A stretch of DNA of 64,000 nucleotides from Frondihabitans sp. PAMC 28766 (GTDB taxonomy: Bacteria; Actinomycetota; Actinomycetes; Actinomycetales; Microbacteriaceae), in the NCBI RefSeq assembly GCF_001577365.1, contig NZ_CP014513.1, positions 248,001 through 312,000 on the forward strand, read 5' to 3'. Within the stretch, counting starts at the first letter, position 1. Each line of letters opens with the position of its first letter. The notes under the pieces are model-generated. The model was given only the letters and a program-made list of their open reading frames with translations. It was not told where the DNA came from and searched no databases. Of this stretch, positions 10,001-17,340 are shown piece by piece. Position numbers and translations under genes: made by a program.

Positions 10001-13000
10001 GCTCGAGTCGCTGCGGAGCGTGGCGCGCACCTGGGTGTGCAGCACCAGCGTCGCGGGCGACTGGGTGATGGTGCCACCCGTCGTGCCCGGGTCGGTGCCC
10101 TGGTAGAGCACGCTCACACCGACGACGTCGGTCAGCGCCGAGGCCTGCAGCGCGTCGGCGTCGGTGACGCTGAGCTGCGTCGTCGTCAGGGTGCCGTCGT
10201 CGGCCCGGTGCCAGAGCGTCACGGTCGAGGCCGCCGGGTCGATCCGGGCGGGGGTGAGGCCCGAGAAGTCGAGGCCGGTGATCGTGAAGCGCTCGAACGG
10301 GTTCGTCGAGGCGTTGTAGGCGGCTCCGTCGTAGGGGTTGTCGTTCCAGCCCGAGGCGGGCGTGAGACAGGATGCCGTCGACTGCGGGTCGCAGGTCATC
10401 GGGTCGGTCACGCGCAGGTACGACGCGTTGCTCGCCGACTGGTTCTGTGCTGTCACCGTGAAGTCGTTGGTCGGGTAGCCGGATGCCGGCACGTCGCCCG
10501 GCTGAGGCACGACGATCGTCGACTTCTGGCTGGTCTTCGTGACGCCGACGAGCGGCGGCCGGTCGATCAAGCCGATGTTGTCGCTGGCGAGGCGCGGGCC
10601 GACGGCCGTGCCGTTCTCCACGCCTGCGACGCCGTCGGTGTTGATGATCGTCGATGGGTCGGGGTCGTTGTAGCCCTGGGTCGCCGTGACCCACGGGCTC
10701 GTGCCGATCTGGTCGCGCACGGTGTTGCGCAGCTGCCAGACGAGGCCGAAGTAGCGCGGGCTGTTCGCACCCGAGGTCGCGATGCCCGAGCCCACCGGAG
10801 GGGTCAGCGGGTCGGTGCTCGACGCGCGCGCGGCGTCGTTCGGCGTGACCGTGATGCGCACGCCGGTCGTGGCGGCCGACTGTGCGCCGCTCAGCGTGTA
10901 TCCCGTGAAGCCGGTGCCCGACATCCAGGATCCCGACGGGGCGGCGACGGTCGTCCACGCACCGTCCTCGTAGAGCTGGATCGTCGACACCCGATCCCAC
11001 TTCAGCAGCGGGTCGGCACTGAAGGTCACCGGGGCGATCTTCATCAGGTCGAAGGCCTGGAAGACGGTCTGCGACGGGTCGCCCTCGTTCGCGGCCGAGT
11101 CGGTCACGGTCAGCGACGAGTAGCCGGTGCTGCTGACGCCCCAGCCGAGCTTCGTACCGGCCTGCTCGCCCGACTGCGAGTCGAGGGTCGTGACATCCTG
11201 CGTGAACGAGGTGTTCGTCCAGTTCTTGGACGCGAGCAGGCTGCCGGCGCCGGTGAACGACTGGATCGCCGCGTTCGCGTCGGCCCGCACGGTGCGGCTC
11301 GTGATCGGCTGCCCACCGGCGACCTGACCGGCCCCCTGCGCCACGCCTTCGTTCTGGTAGCTGGTGGCCGGGTCGTTCGCGATCGACGTGGGCCCGGTGC
11401 CGTCGCGCAGATCGGAGCGCGCCTGGTAGACGGTGTTCGGGCTCACGCTGAGACCCTGCGCAAAGCCCGCGGGGTTCGAGAAGGTGTAGCGGAGGCCGGT
11501 GATAGAGCCGACGAGGCCCGCAGGGATGTCACCGCGGTAGACCTGCGTCGCGGTCGTGGCGTCGGACGTGGCGAGGGTCTGCCAGGTCGTGCCGTCGGTG
11601 GTGTACTCGATGAGCAGCGTCGACCCCTGCGGCACCTGGGTCGGTGCGATCGCGGTGGGGTCGAAGGCGTTCCAGAAGTCGTTCGCCCCGCCGCGGGCCT
11701 GGTCGGTCACGACGATGGTCGTCGGGCGGACGAACGACGAGCCTGACGCCGTCGTCGTGGGCAGCTGCGCGACGACCGTGCCGCCGGGCGCCACCGCCGA
11801 CTGCGGCGAGATGCTCTTGGCGATGCCGAGCGAGATCGTCGGGTAGAAGACCGCGAGCGGCGCCGTCGCCGTCGCGGTGGCTGGGCCGGCCGGGCTCTGG
11901 CCGGTGACGTTCACGGTGTTGGTCGTGTTGACCGAGCCCTGGGCCTGGGTGACCAGGTCCACGCTCGGCGCGATCAGGTATTTGGCGGTCGCCGTCGCAT
12001 TGACCGCGATCGAGCCGGTGTAGTCGAGCGAGAAGCCCGAGATGTAGGTGCCGGCGGGCGGCGTGGGGGTGCTCGGGGTCGTGTTGCTGGCGAAGGCGAC
12101 TGTGGAGGTGCTGCCGTCGCTGAAGTGCCAGGTCACCGAGGCGCCGGTCGCACCGGTCGGGTACGCGATCGGGGCGCTGAAGCCGCCGAACGCTATCTGG
12201 GCGGTGAAGTAGCTGGTGTCGGCCACGCTCAAGCTGGTGAGCGGCCCGTTCGACGTGTTGGTGGCGCCGATCGTCGCCGTGGCGGTGGTGCCGGCGGGGA
12301 TCTGCGCGGGGGCGATCGACTTCGACGCCTTCACACCGGTCTTGAGGGCGGTGATGGCGTAAGGCGCGCTGGCCGTGACGGTCGCAGGATCATGGCCGGC
12401 CACGGTCACGGTGCCCGTCGCCTGGTTCGTGACGGTCGCACCCGACACCTGGCTGGCGGTCGTCTGCCGGTTGGTTGCTCGCTGGGCGACGGTGATCGGC
12501 ACGCTTGCGGCCGCGCCGGCCGGGGTGATCGCGGCGCCGGTCGCCCCGGCGAACGTGAAGCGGAGGCCCGCGACGGCCGATGCGTCGACTCCGGTCGGCA
12601 GAGCGATGGCGTTCGGCGCGTTCGGCTGACCCGGCACCCACTGGTAGGTGCCGCCCTGGAGCACGTAGGCGTCGACCTGGACGGTGGTCGCGCCGTCGGG
12701 CAGGGTGACCGGGCCGAAGCCGGTGAAGTCGACCAGCGCGAACGGGTTGTCGGCACCGAGAGCGGTCTGGCCCGCGGTGGCGGACGTCGGATCCTGCACC
12801 GCCAGCGAATCGGCGGGCACGTTCGACGTGTTGCGCGGGCTCAGCGTGATGGTCGATGCCGTGCCGGGGGCGAACTGCTGCGACGCCGGCGCCCAGGTCT
12901 TGCCGAGCCCGGCAGACACACTCACCGGGATGTTCACGGTGACGTTCGCGGAGTCCCGGGCGCTGCTCGCCGTGGTCGAGGTGGCACTGGCCGTGTTGGT

Positions 13001-13510
13001 GACGGCGACGCCGTTCGAGGCCCAGGTGGCCGGCAGGTTGTCGGGCACCTTGAGGGTGATGGAGGTCGTGTAGGTGTCGCCGGCCGAGATGCCCACCCCG
13101 CCGCCGTCGAGCGCCTCCTTGAAGGCGACGCTGAGCGTGCAGCCGGCGGTGACGGTGGTGGTGCAGCCGGCGTAGGTCGGTGTGCTCGGGCGGTTGGTCG
13201 GCGAGACCGACGTCGACAGGATCGTGAAGCCGGCGAACTGGGCCGGCAACGTGTCGATCATGACCGAGTTCGCGCAGTCGTTGTCGTCGCAGCCGACGGC
13301 GATCTGGTAAGTGAACTCGTCACCGGGGGCAAGGGCCGCGCTGTTCTGTTGGTCGACCGTCTTGTTGACCGTGAGGGCCCCCTGGTCGGCTGCGAACGCC
13401 GGCACCGCGAGAGCCGTCCCGCTCACGACCACGGCCACGACTGCCCCGGCCAGCACGGCCAGCAGACCGCGGCGACGGTTGTCTCGTTTTCTCGGAGACA
13501 GAAAGCTCAT
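7082..13510 (-). CDS. giant cell-wall-anchored surface protein (DUF11/DUF5979-type repeats, LAxTG sorting signal)
   Basis: This 2142-residue secreted protein has a signal peptide ending near AVPAFA-AD (residue 41). Many beta-sandwich repeats follow in which T/P/D-rich strands recur, with phrases such as LxxTKT, SVTDTDTAFWGSF and TVTLG. Near residues 1800-1910 is a DUF5979-like unit (ITKNVTGPAA... ending in VTITNTYE). A classic DUF11 unit follows (DVTYDITVANTGG... LPAGATF). A PPGST repeat and then LAFTG, a hydrophobic helix and RRRRRY end the chain. LAxTG is the class E sortase motif of high-GC Gram-positives. The role is probably surface adhesion or structure. No sortase gene is in the window. 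No strong ribosome binding site precedes the ATG. Confidence 0.8.
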   Translation of the reverse strand: MSFLSPRKRDNRRRGLLAVLAGAVVAVVVSGTALAVPAFAADQGALTVNKTVDQQNSAALAPGDEFTYQIAVGCDDNDCANSVMIDTLPAQFAGFTILSTSVSPTNRPSTPTYAGCTTTVTAGCTLSVAFKEALDGGGVGISAGDTYTTSITLKVPDNLPATWASNGVAVTNTASATSTTASSARDSANVTVNIPVSVSAGLGKTWAPASQQFAPGTASTITLSPRNTSNVPADSLAVQDPTSATAGQTALGADNPFALVDFTGFGPVTLPDGATTVQVDAYVLQGGTYQWVPGQPNAPNAIALPTGVDASAVAGLRFTFAGATGAAITPAGAAASVPITVAQRATNRQTTASQVSGATVTNQATGTVTVAGHDPATVTASAPYAITALKTGVKASKSIAPAQIPAGTTATATIGATNTSNGPLTSLSVADTSYFTAQIAFGGFSAPIAYPTGATGASVTWHFSDGSTSTVAFASNTTPSTPTPPAGTYISGFSLDYTGSIAVNATATAKYLIAPSVDLVTQAQGSVNTTNTVNVTGQSPAGPATATATAPLAVFYPTISLGIAKSISPQSAVAPGGTVVAQLPTTTASGSSFVRPTTIVVTDQARGGANDFWNAFDPTAIAPTQVPQGSTLLIEYTTDGTTWQTLATSDATTATQVYRGDIPAGLVGSITGLRYTFSNPAGFAQGLSVSPNTVYQARSDLRDGTGPTSIANDPATSYQNEGVAQGAGQVAGGQPITSRTVRADANAAIQSFTGAGSLLASKNWTNTSFTQDVTTLDSQSGEQAGTKLGWGVSSTGYSSLTVTDSAANEGDPSQTVFQAFDLMKIAPVTFSADPLLKWDRVSTIQLYEDGAWTTVAAPSGSWMSGTGFTGYTLSGAQSAATTGVRITVTPNDAARASSTDPLTPPVGSGIATSGANSPRYFGLVWQLRNTVRDQIGTSPWVTATQGYNDPDPSTIINTDGVAGVENGTAVGPRLASDNIGLIDRPPLVGVTKTSQKSTIVVPQPGDVPASGYPTNDFTVTAQNQSASNASYLRVTDPMTCDPQSTASCLTPASGWNDNPYDGAAYNASTNPFERFTITGLDFSGLTPARIDPAASTVTLWHRADDGTLTTTQLSVTDADALQASALTDVVGVSVLYQGTDPGTTGGTITQSPATLVLHTQVRATLRSDSSTFVTPFSVDNHTFAQSYDPVLYPSGAQSTPSDSDDAPVALTQGRLDVTASKSFSPTSILQAKAAGTPVAVTLGASQGPLASVPTSQVTITDTDTAFWGSFRLTSLAPSDVTLPAGSDEVRVDVQVNGSTTWQQGTFGPTAVLPSVTLSTVTGIRFVFDRADHGLLSNSAVPAPWSAQAVLHVSVLTDLRGTTNAVPYPSTVDDTIQTASHRYTDSDLYPDVTNDASASILLDPGIFALDVAKDPQGDVHTVSAGDSIPWTLTFTNSGTGLLTIRDLVDTLPTSLQWDGVTPTYTDSAGGTLSPTSVTTAFDSGSNALTFSWPTGAQTLQPGETFTVTLGLILQPGLLSGQRATNQMVVQTDQTLAACTNTSGNGQGTVAGVADTDCGTTNYVSPQPGPALFAQKGVKGDVVDPIVSGATNPANPGTVCTTDAQGFYRSPCAANTVVGGTDEWKLATANSGTVAYKSLTLVDPLPVTGDRLLSTGASRGSTYRPTFDLANGVDVTGQPAGTTITKQVTTSANVCVGTGTTSTWTSDPTCSSSTWVDLDSYTGDASAITGIRVILDFTTSTPAQLAPGDTVTALFRTVDSPVTAQDASLAPVTAPVTSDIAWNQFGAVAASTSGVAVVPRAPAKVGVTLAGGPLQITKNVTGPAAAEAPTSFQANVVCTVAGAPVDLGANSAVTLDEADSYTATVEEIPLGAACVTTENGPVGSYGEASRDISPSTAQVIHSGTAGDVPAGQVVTITNTYEFGQLSLEKTAETRAVQVGHDVTYDITVANTGGLTATAFSVSDELPAGATFVSADKGGTLADSVVTWPIDTLPPGDKTVVTITVTYAAAGGPVNHATIDPPSGVTPFARTEVIDPCSSGATSACSAVDVTLLPPGSTPPGSTPPGSTPPGSTPPGSGNPPTGGNGSGNGIGIGPNGGPSGTGSGSALSGVLAFTGSNPGWLVGVAAALVVAGLGILIFRRRRRY
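7290..7360. repeat. 15-bp tandem repeat encoding PPGST in the surface protein stalk
   Basis: Four near-identical 15-nt units beginning GAGCCGGGCGG lie head to tail at 7290-7349, followed by a partial fifth. On the coding strand they give PPGST repeats just before the LAFTG sorting signal, where a wall-spanning flexible linker is expected. Copy number is likely variable between strains. Confidence 0.8.
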
Positions 13511-13635
13511 TTGGCAGACCCCAACTCAGCAATCGAAACGGGCCCCCGGTGTAACCCAATGTAGGCACATTCTGCGAATCAGGAAAGAGTTTTCGTGCGA
13601 CAGGAGTGTCACGAGTGATTTGTCGCGACGCGCCG

Positions 13636-13941
13636 CTAGAAGTCGACGGTCTCGAAGGTCTCGCGCCCGCGCGACTCCAGCAGGTCGGCGACGACCTCCT
13701 GGCCGAAGTGCCGGAAGGCGTCGCCCTTCACGTGCGCGTCGAAGGCGGCCTCGTCGTCGTAGACCTCGAAGATATGGAAGACAAGGGGCGCCGCGCGATC
13801 CCGGTACGCCTGGTAGACGCGATTGCCCGCCTCGGCCTCGGCCGCCTTCACGATCTGCCCGAGGGCCGCCTCGACGGCCTCTTCACTGCCGGGCTTGCTT
13901 ATCCAGGTGGCGTTCACGACGTATCCCATGTCTCCATTCAA
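13636..13941 (-). CDS. antibiotic biosynthesis monooxygenase (ABM) fold protein, putative quinol monooxygenase
   Basis: This small 101-residue protein has the ferredoxin-like ABM/dimeric alpha-beta barrel pattern. It opens with a strand (MGYVVNATWISKPG), then a helix (EEAVEAALGQIVKAAEAEAGNRVYQAY), a strand (APLVFHIFEVYDDEAAFDAH) and the terminal FETVDF. Relatives act on quinols or as stress-related dimers, but the substrate here is unknown. The first ATG is at 13941; MGYVVN four codons later is an equally plausible start. It borders the low-GC island. Confidence 0.7.
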   Translation of the reverse strand: MNGDMGYVVNATWISKPGSEEAVEAALGQIVKAAEAEAGNRVYQAYRDRAAPLVFHIFEVYDDEAAFDAHVKGDAFRHFGQEVVADLLESRGRETFETVDF

Positions 13942-14691
13942 TTACCCGTGGCCGGCACCGCCCTTTGGCCGTCGCAGAATTCTGACTGTCAGCGACTGAC
14001 GTGACCCTCAGACCGTCTTGCCGGCCGACGAATTTCGGAGGAGTTCTTGCTGTTACGGGTCGCCTTGTCGGTTCTTCCCGATGTCGATCGAGCCCTCACG
14101 GACACACGGATATCCAGCCCGACGACCGCTTTGGTGATGTTCTTCCCGGGGGTGGAAGTTGAAACCGGCAACCTTCCGACTGTGCGCAGACAGGCAACTC
14201 ACGCAATTCAGAGCTAGGCCGCCGTCTTCAAGGACGCGAATAGGGTTTCGATCCAGACCATGCCTGGCCGCGCGGACGCCGACTTTGATCATCATCGCGC
14301 GCGGGCGACCGGCCCGCTGGGCTGATCCGCATTCTTACTAGGCCCCGATGCGCGGTCCGTCGAAACGGTGTTCGACGAAGTGGTCATCAACGAGACGGCG
14401 ACAGTGACGCTGCCCCAGCCGTTGAAATCGCCTCTCCGCCCATTCATCCGGAGACACAGCCGCCCCTGCAGAAAATCCAACCGGTGACGGGCACAATCAT
14501 TCACTTTCGGTTAGACATATTACACGCGGCATTTGTCTTTTCTCTCGTTTGATTCTACGCTCGGGGTGAGCCCGCAATGAGGCACCTGGCCCTGCCGCGG
14601 ACCGCGGTTTCGGTCTGAACGGGGTCCGCTTACTCATAGATCTACGGGAGCAAATTCTGGTGCGTCCATCGGAGGGAAGGAGGTGACATTC
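13942..14691. other. 750-nt lower-GC region with no confident gene
   Basis: This stretch has visibly lower GC and poorer codon bias than its flanks. A plus-strand open stretch from 14005 to a TAG near 14214 reads like coding sequence (it includes VALSVLPDVDRALTDTRI), but it lacks a start codon and was not recognised. It may be a gene remnant, possibly of a mobile element. A 7-bp inverted repeat GCGGACC/GGTCCGC (14597-14603, 14623-14629) precedes the lasso precursor and might regulate it. The region marks the left border of a probable horizontally acquired segment. Confidence 0.4.
14677..14686 (+). promoter_or_regulatory. near-perfect Shine-Dalgarno of the lasso precursor gene
   Basis: AAGGAGGTGA, almost fully complementary to the 16S 3' end, lies 5 nt before ATG 14692. 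It fixes the start of the 35-codon gene and predicts strong translation. Confidence 0.8.
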
Positions 14692-14799
14692 ATGGCTGAA
14701 TACGAGACACCGACCATCATGCAAATCGGCAAGTTCAACGAGCTGACCACCTGGTACGGCTGGGCAAGCAATGACGGCGAAGGCGAAGCGATCATCTGA
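14692..14799 (+). CDS. lasso peptide precursor
   Basis: This 35-residue precursor was found by eye. The leader contains YETPTIMQIGKFNELT, which matches the actinobacterial lasso leader rule Y-x2-P-x-[LI]-x3-G-x-F with Thr at position -2. That is the site read by the RRE protein (B1) and required by the B2 protease. The inferred core is WYGWASNDGEGEAII, with Trp1 as ring nucleophile and Asp8 as ring acid. Trp1 is rare but known from fusilassin. The core is unusually acidic and has two Trp and one Tyr, possible acceptors for the neighbouring aromatic prenyltransferase. No intact lasso cyclase, RRE or protease gene is next to it, so maturation would need proteins from elsewhere. The core boundary is an inference. 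Confidence 0.85.
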   Translation: MAEYETPTIMQIGKFNELTTWYGWASNDGEGEAII

Positions 14800-14826
14800 T
14801 CGGTTTCCTCTAGCGACAGGGCATTT

Positions 14827-15033
14827 ATGACTTCTTCATGGTTTATTGCGATTGCTGCTGAAGCGGCGAATGGGGACGCGTTCCTTCCGGAGCGGCATCG
14901 GGCCGCTGATGTCATTCGTTTCGAGTCGGGCAGCCCCTGGTTGCTGAGCAGTGCCGCAGCTGAAGATCTCGTGCACGCCGAGGACGGCCCCAGGCGGCTG
15001 GTGGTCATGGGTGAGTTCTCCATTGACTCCCGT
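14827..15033 (+). pseudogene. N-terminal fragment of a lasso cyclase (asparagine-synthetase-like)
   Basis: It begins at ATG 14827, 27 nt after the precursor. It encodes about 65 residues resembling the start of actinobacterial lasso cyclases, including VIRFESGSPWLLSS (family pattern IRHxSGRPWL) and PRRLVVMGEF. A full cyclase is about 600 residues, so the ATP-pyrophosphatase domain and most of the glutaminase-like domain are missing. After about 15020 the family-like sequence stops and prenyltransferase-like sequence appears in another frame. The open frame runs on to 15243 without meaning. It looks like the left side of an internal deletion in a lasso cluster. Family assignment is from pattern recognition on a short stretch. 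Confidence 0.55.
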
Positions 15034-15773
15034 CGCAAGGGGCCAAGAAGGTTGCGGGCCTGTTCGCACCAAGAAAAGACGGGTTTCAGTTCGGGCTCTG
15101 TTTGGGCGCCGCCGTGGATGCACGGGGCGCAGTCAAGGTCAAGGCCTACTTCGACGGATTCAGCGACGGGCTGGCTGGAAATCTCGAGCTGGTCAAGTCC
15201 TTCGCTGGCCAACTCGGCTATGCAGCCAGTTCGGACTGGATAGACGATCACGTTCGCAATCTTCGAGCTCCGATCCTGTCCTTAGATGCGACGGCGGAGA
15301 CCGAGGCTCGCGTCAAGATCTACACGATCTTTACAGATAGGAGCATCGCGGATTTGGAGAGGCAGTGCGAATCCCTGCCCGGATACGCGGCTGGAGACGC
15401 CACCCGTCTGCTTCAGGGAACTACTAGCAAGTGGGATGTGGTCTTGGACGCGCCTGGAACGCGTCCGCTGATGTGCTGGAGCTTCACGAGTCGCAACCAG
15501 AGTGCCCCTAGTGATCTGACGCTCTACTTACCCTTCAACAGGTACCAGCCGAGCGCATCAGGGGCCGTCCGGAGCCTTGCTGCGATTGGAGCGCCCGCGG
15601 CTCTAATCAATGTCTGTCGTCTTGCCGTGAGTCGAGGAGGAACAGACGCGGACACCAATCCGTTTCATTGGCTGGCGCTCAAGTTCGGTTCGGCGAGGGG
15701 CTCAATGACGCTTTACGTGGCGGCCTCGCAGCTTGACAGGATCGTGAGAACCGCGCCGAGGCCGGGCCCGTGA
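15027..15773 (+). pseudogene. DMATS-type aromatic prenyltransferase, 5'-truncated or frameshifted
   Basis: In the third frame, after a TGA at 15024, an open frame of about 248 codons reads as an ABBA-fold indole/aromatic prenyltransferase. Typical beta-strand words are VKVKAYFDGF, EARVKIYTIFTD, SDLTLYLPFNRYQ and GSMTLYVAAS. Families of this type are about 300-400 residues and move dimethylallyl or longer groups onto Trp, Tyr or other aromatics. No ATG is present; a TTG at 15102 is the first possible start inside the open frame. Alternatively, a one-base deletion near 15042 (GGGGCC) would join it to the upstream frame as RRKGP|KKVAGLF, giving a protein of about 315 residues. Its stop overlaps the ctaA-like start by 4 nt, so the two are translationally coupled. 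Confidence 0.55.
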
Positions 15774-16675
15774 CCACGCCGCTGGGATGGCTGGCATCAC
15801 GATTGACGGTCGGACGCCGCACCCTCCGGATCGCGTCGCTCAGCTCACTCGTCGTTGCGATTCTGATCGTGGTCGGGGGCGGCATCGTTCGGGTCACAGG
15901 GTCGGGGCTCGGCTGTCCCGACTGGCCGGAGTGCACCGATGGGTCGTTGGGGCCCACATCGGCGATGGGCTGGCACGCCGCCGTCGAATTCGCCAATCGC
16001 CTTCTGACCGGCCTGCTCTGTGTCGCCGTTGCTGCCGTGATCCTGGCGGCACGGTTCCAGGCCGAGCCTGCTCCGACTGTGACTCGATGGGCCTGGGCTC
16101 AGTTTTGGATCGTCGTGCTGAACGCCGTTGTCGGCGGGGTCACCGTGCTGGCCCGACTGAGCCCTTACATGGTCGCCGCGCATTTTCTGGCGGCCATGCT
16201 CCTACTCACCGCCGCGACCGTTTCCTGGGACAGAGCCAGGCGATTGCCGAATAAAGAACGCGTCCCTGTTTCGCTGCACGTGAGGCGCCTCGGTTCGGCT
16301 CTCCTCCTCGCCACGGGAGCACTCGTCATCCTCGGGACGGCCGTCACCGGAGCAGGGCCGCACGCCGGCGACAATTCGCATGTCGCCCGAATGCCCTTCC
16401 CGTGGATTGCAGCGGCGCTCGTTCACGCAGGTGTTGCTGCCCTGGCGTTTGCGATGGGAATCGCCCTGTGGCGAGCCGCAACGCGGGTGAGGTCTGCGAC
16501 AGTCGTTCTCACACTGCGGGCCTACTTCGCCGTGTTCCTCGCTCAGGGCCTCGTCGGCATCGTGCAGTCCTTGATCGGCCTTCCCGAAGCTCTCGTCGCC
16601 GTTCACCTGATGGGTGCGTCACTTGTATGGGTGGGCGCGGTTCGCGTGGCACTCGCGACCCGCGCCGTCGGCTGA
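15770..16675 (+). CDS. ctaA: heme A synthase (CtaA/Cox15 family)
   Basis: This 301-residue integral membrane protein has about eight hydrophobic helices. It converts heme O to heme A by hydroxylating the C8 methyl group. Family marks include GSGLGCPDWPECTDGS (the first-loop Cys pair), VAAHFLAAMLL and LVAVHLMGASLVW (heme-ligand His), and EFANRLL in the place where Bacillus enzymes have a His. GTG 15770 overlaps the prenyltransferase stop (GTGA). That coupling, and its place in a low-GC RiPP remnant rather than beside ctaB, make it odd. It could be the normal gene that received an insertion upstream, or a second copy acting in tailoring or self-protection. Both are inferences. Confidence 0.85.
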   Translation: MTTPLGWLASRLTVGRRTLRIASLSSLVVAILIVVGGGIVRVTGSGLGCPDWPECTDGSLGPTSAMGWHAAVEFANRLLTGLLCVAVAAVILAARFQAEPAPTVTRWAWAQFWIVVLNAVVGGVTVLARLSPYMVAAHFLAAMLLLTAATVSWDRARRLPNKERVPVSLHVRRLGSALLLATGALVILGTAVTGAGPHAGDNSHVARMPFPWIAAALVHAGVAALAFAMGIALWRAATRVRSATVVLTLRAYFAVFLAQGLVGIVQSLIGLPEALVAVHLMGASLVWVGAVRVALATRAVG

Positions 16676-16701
16676 AAATCGGGCAGCAGCCAGCGCGGCG
16701 G

Positions 16702-17340
16702 CTAGTCGTTCTCGACCTCGAAGTCCCAGGCGGCCACGATCTTCGCGGCCTTGGCCGCCGCGGGGCTCGCCGAGTCGGCGGGTGCCCAGCGCAGCAGGCC
16801 CTCGCCGACCTTCATGCTCGTGCGCAGCTCGAACGTCGCCTTCTGCCCGGGGCCGACCGACGTCGGCAACGCCGGCGTGTGCGGCACCGCCGCCAGGTGG
16901 TAGACGAATCCGGCCTGGTCGAACGTCGTGAACTCCGACAGCCGGATCGGCACCGCGCGCGTCGCGTGCGACAGAGTCAGAGTCCACGTGCAGGTCGTGT
17001 AGTCCGCCTGGTAGGGCAGCCCCTCGCCGGGCACCACGGGGCCGGTCACGCTCATCACGACCGAGCCCCCGCCCGGCAGCTTGACCTTGACGCTGTCGCC
17101 TTCCGAGGTGAGCGCCGGCTTCTTCACACTGCCGGTGAGCATCGCGTCCGTGTCGAGCGACGACTTCGGCAGGTAGGAGGGCATGCCGCCGTAGGTGCTC
17201 TCTGCGTGCGGCTGAGCCTGGGTGCACCCGCTGAGCGCCAGCGGAACTGTCAGCGCGAGGGCACCGACGACGGCCCAGAGGCCGGCTCGAGAAGCGAGCC
17301 GGCCCTGGGATCCTGCGGTCGTGCGTGTGAAGAACGTCAC
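16702..17340 (-). CDS. lipoprotein of unknown function
   Basis: This 212-residue protein has a type II signal peptide ending in the lipobox LALSGC (about residues 25-30), so it should be lipidated and held on the outer membrane face. The rest is beta-rich, with one further Cys in YTTCTWTLTL, and was not matched to a known family. The start is GTG 17340, which overlaps the stop of the upstream phosphoesterase gene by 4 nt (GTGA), so the two are translationally coupled and probably work together at the surface. Confidence 0.7.
   Translation of the reverse strand: MTFFTRTTAGSQGRLASRAGLWAVVGALALTVPLALSGCTQAQPHAESTYGGMPSYLPKSSLDTDAMLTGSVKKPALTSEGDSVKVKLPGGGSVVMSVTGPVVPGEGLPYQADYTTCTWTLTLSHATRAVPIRLSEFTTFDQAGFVYHLAAVPHTPALPTSVGPGQKATFELRTSMKVGEGLLRWAPADSASPAAAKAAKIVAAWDFEVEND

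Noticed and set aside
9006..11746. 664- and 830-codon open frames inside the giant surface protein gene
   Set aside because: Low-complexity shadow frames caused by high GC at third positions; the minus-strand 2142-codon frame explains the region.
14005..14214. Open stretch resembling a transposase fragment
   Set aside because: No start codon, no recognisable DDE or other motif and no terminal repeats; kept only as an unexplained border.
14692..14799. Lanthipeptide, linaridin or thiopeptide precursor
   Set aside because: No Cys in the peptide, no Ser/Thr-rich core, and the leader fits the lasso rule position by position.
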